Shown here piece by piece: positions 5,629-7,075 of a stretch of DNA of 7,075 bases. Origin of the DNA: an uncultured Lachnospiraceae bacterium (GTDB lineage: Bacteria; Bacillota; Clostridia; Lachnospirales; Lachnospiraceae); the NCBI GenBank assembly GCA_946549155.1, contig CAMNQN010000176.1, positions 1 through 7,075 of the forward strand, read 5' to 3'. Numbering within the stretch: position 1 is the first letter of the stretch; every line of letters begins with the position of its first letter. Below the pieces are notes generated by a model. The model worked only from the letters and a program-made list of their open reading frames with translations. It had not been told where the DNA came from and made no database searches. A program made the translations under genes and the position numbers.

Positions 5629-6366
5629 ATGAAACGAGTGAAACTGACGGTGGCCTACGATGGTACGAATTATTGCGGCTGGCAGGTGCAGCCCAACGGC
5701 AATACCATTGAGGCGGAATTAAATAAACATCTCTCCCAGCTCCTTGGGGAACCGATTCATGTGATCGGGGCCAGCAGGACAGATGCGGGAGTGCACGCCC
5801 TGGGCAATGTGGCGGTGTTTGACACCCATGCGAGGATGCCGGCGGAGAAGATTTCCTACGCTATGAACACGAGGCTTCCCGCGGATATCCGCATCCAGAG
5901 GTCGGAGGAGGTGGCCCCTGATTTTCATCCCCGTTTCTGCGAGACAAGGAAAACCTACGAATATAGAATCTGCAACCGCAGATTTCCGAATCCCTGCAGT
6001 CGGCTCTATTCTCTGTTTTATTACTGGAATCTGGACGTGGAGCGTATGCAGCGGGGAGCGTCCTATCTGGTAGGCACCCATGATTTCACCAGCTTCTGCA
6101 CTAACCGGCCGGAGGTTGTGGACCGGGTCCGCACTATTTACGATTTTACGGTGGAGCGGCAGGAGGATCTGATTACGCTGCGGGTTACCGGCAGTGGTTT
6201 CCTTTACAATATGGTCCGTATCATTGTGGGAACGCTCCTGCGGGTGGGCAGCGGCCAGATGGAGCCGGAGGAGATACCGCAGATCCTGGAGGCCAGGGAT
6301 CGGGGACGGGCCGGGGAGACGGCCAGGCCGGAGGGACTGACACTGGTGGAAATACGCTATCTTTGA
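5629..6366 (+). CDS. truA: tRNA pseudouridine(38-40) synthase TruA
   Basis: TruA converts uridines 38, 39 and 40 of the tRNA anticodon arm to pseudouridine. The protein has 245 residues, normal for the family. The catalytic motif GASRTDAGVHALGNVAVF (47-64) contains the nucleophile Asp52. The conserved RKTYEYRICN block supplies the active-site Tyr, and GSGFLYNMVRIIVGTLL is the typical C-terminal motif. The N-terminus KLTVAYDGTNYCGWQVQPN is also diagnostic. GGAGAG (5618-5623) lies 5 bp before ATG. The gene starts 59 bp after ecfT with no terminator between, so it probably belongs to the ECF operon. truA between ecfT and rplM is the arrangement known from Bacillus and many Clostridia. Confidence 0.97.
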   Translation: MKRVKLTVAYDGTNYCGWQVQPNGNTIEAELNKHLSQLLGEPIHVIGASRTDAGVHALGNVAVFDTHARMPAEKISYAMNTRLPADIRIQRSEEVAPDFHPRFCETRKTYEYRICNRRFPNPCSRLYSLFYYWNLDVERMQRGASYLVGTHDFTSFCTNRPEVVDRVRTIYDFTVERQEDLITLRVTGSGFLYNMVRIIVGTLLRVGSGQMEPEEIPQILEARDRGRAGETARPEGLTLVEIRYL

Positions 6367-6367
6367 G

Positions 6368-6396
6368 GCAGGCAGAAGGGCATGGCCTGCTGTTTT
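6368..6396 (+). terminator. Weak terminator-like hairpin after truA
   Basis: GCAGGC (6368-6373) pairs with GCCTGC (6385-6390) around an 11-nt loop and is followed by TGTTTT. It begins 2 bp after the truA stop. The 6-bp stem and short U-tract suggest inefficient termination, so some transcripts may continue into rplM. Confidence 0.4.
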
Positions 6397-6434
6397 GCGA
6401 AGCAAGCTGCTGTGAGTGGAGAGAACAGTAACCG

Positions 6435-6456
6435 TTGCGGCGAAAATTGCCCGCAA
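6435..6456. repeat. Inverted repeat upstream of the rplM promoter
   Basis: TTGCGG (6435-6440) and CCGCAA (6451-6456) form perfect 6-bp arms around a 10-nt centre. The repeat ends 15 bp before the -35 box of the rplM promoter. It lacks a following U-tract (the sequence continues ATTGAAAAAAAGG), so it is not an obvious terminator. It could be a protein-binding site or chance. Confidence 0.3.
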
Positions 6457-6471
6457 ATTGAAAAAAAGGAA

Positions 6472-6500
6472 TTGACAGTCGCAGCTTTGTATAATATAAT
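6472..6500 (+). promoter_or_regulatory. Perfect-consensus promoter for rplM
   Basis: TTGACA (6472-6477) and TATAAT (6495-6500) are separated by 17 bp, a full consensus match. An overlapping second TATAAT sits at 6490-6495, but its spacer would be only 12 bp. Transcription would start near 6507 and give a leader of about 163 nt. This allows ribosomal protein genes to be expressed independently of the ECF-truA operon. Confidence 0.88.
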
Positions 6501-6506
6501 GATTCA

Positions 6507-6669
6507 ATGTGACCAAGTGTGGTTTCACACTGAAAATGTATGTAAATGTTCCAGCCAAAGCCCCGGTGTGAACATTTTATCATAATACTTTTAAGTATCG
6601 GGAGGACGGAAATAAGCCTCTGCCAGCCCGGCCCCAGAAATTCTTTTATGATTTTAAGGAGGAAAACCA
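6507..6669 (+). promoter_or_regulatory. rplM 5' leader, candidate L13 autoregulatory RNA
   Basis: The leader folds into several visible elements. A hairpin GTGTG (6517-6521)/CACAC (6526-6530) has a 4-nt loop. A longer-range stem pairs AAATGTT (6544-6550) with AACATTT (6571-6577). The palindrome ATACTT-TT-AAGTAT spans 6585-6598. CGGG (6599-6602) can pair with CCCG (6627-6630), enclosing AGG/CCT. TTCACAC (6524-6530) could instead pair with GTGTGAA (6566-6572), which excludes the first hairpin. Leaders upstream of rplM-rpsI in low-GC Gram-positives are a known putative autoregulatory family (L13 leader). Membership is inferred from position and structure, since I cannot align it to the family model. 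Confidence 0.45.
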
Positions 6670-7075
6670 ATGAAAAGTTATATGGCTAGTCCGGCTACCA
6701 TTGAGAGAAAGTGGTATGTAGTCGATGCAGAAGGACTTACCTTAGGACGTCTTGCATCCGAGACCGCTAAGATTTTAAGAGGAAAAAATAAACCGATTTT
6801 CACACCGCATATCGATACCGGTGATTATGTAATTATTGTAAATGCCGAGAAGGTAAAGGTTACCGGTAAGAAACTGGATCAGAAGGTTTACTATCGTCAT
6901 TCTGAGTATGTGGGCGGCATGAAAGAGACCACCCTGCGCGAGATGATGGAGAAGAAGCCGGAAAAAGTGATTGAGCTGGCAGTGAAAGGTATGCTCCCGA
7001 AGGGACCCCTGGGAAGAGAGATGTACAAAAAGCTCTTCGTATATGCAGGTCCGGAACACAAACATCAGGCGCAGA
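6670..7075 (+). CDS. rplM: 50S ribosomal protein L13 (3' end outside window)
   Basis: The reading frame from ATG 6670 stays open to the window edge for 135 codons plus one base. It begins MKSYMASPATIERKWYVVDA and contains the L13 blocks TLGRLASETAKILRGKNK (24-41), HIDTGDYVIIVNAEKV (47-62), YYRHSEYVGGMKE (74-86) and GMLPKGPLGREMYKKLFVYA. L13 is normally about 142-148 residues, so only a few C-terminal residues are missing. L13 is an early-assembling protein of the large ribosomal subunit. AAGGAGG (6656-6662) lies 7 bp before ATG, a near-ideal site as expected for a highly expressed gene. rpsI (S9) would be expected next, outside the window. Confidence 0.97.
   Translation, partial: MKSYMASPATIERKWYVVDAEGLTLGRLASETAKILRGKNKPIFTPHIDTGDYVIIVNAEKVKVTGKKLDQKVYYRHSEYVGGMKETTLREMMEKKPEKVIELAVKGMLPKGPLGREMYKKLFVYAGPEHKHQAQ

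Noticed and set aside
5719..6558. Minus-strand frame of 279 codons opposite truA and the rplM promoter.
   Set aside because: It overlaps a complete truA and a consensus promoter, and no domain is recognisable.

Overview
The window reads as a low-GC Gram-positive (Firmicutes) chromosome, most probably a Clostridia/Lachnospiraceae-type organism. This rests on the gene order ecfA1-ecfA2-ecfT-truA-rplM, strong AGGAGG-type ribosome binding sites, consensus sigma-A promoters and moderate-GC coding sequence. It is an inference from gene content and style, not a database match.

Layout. (1) Positions 1-1937 hold a small two-gene unit: a PadR-family repressor (231-569) and a 444-residue membrane protein (603-1937). 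The membrane protein fuses an N-terminal HAAS-like helical domain to a divergent SEDS (FtsW/RodA/SpoVE) domain. A perfect TTGACA-17-TATAAT promoter lies upstream, with three near-identical 21-bp palindromes spaced about three helical turns apart and a fourth degenerate copy. (2) A long hairpin at about 2023-2084 sits between convergent genes and probably terminates both. (3) A cytosolic cyclophilin peptidyl-prolyl isomerase is on the minus strand (2092-2613). (4) A divergent promoter region at 2660-2725 is followed by a leader of about 220-240 nt, with a bulged stem and short repeats, before the ECF genes. (5) The energising module of an energy-coupling-factor vitamin/metal importer follows: EcfA1, EcfA2 and EcfT. 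The tRNA pseudouridine synthase gene truA comes after it. (6) A 303-base gap holds a weak terminator-like hairpin, a perfect-consensus promoter and a structured leader. The window then ends inside rplM (ribosomal protein L13), which runs off the right edge.

How the genes work together. EcfA1/EcfA2/EcfT form the shared ATPase-plus-scaffold module that powers many separately encoded S-components; no S-component is in this window. truA and rplM are translation genes that sit next to this module in many Firmicutes. The PadR-HAAS-SEDS unit is separate and probably accessory. The array of sites over its promoter predicts tight autorepression, and the HAAS domain is a type that typically travels with PadR regulators.

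The points most worth a second look are: the HAAS-SEDS fusion, which lacks several SEDS signature residues; its operator array; an exact-unit 48-bp tandem duplication that copies the 3' end of ecfA1 with its stop codon; and the leaders upstream of ecfA1 and rplM.
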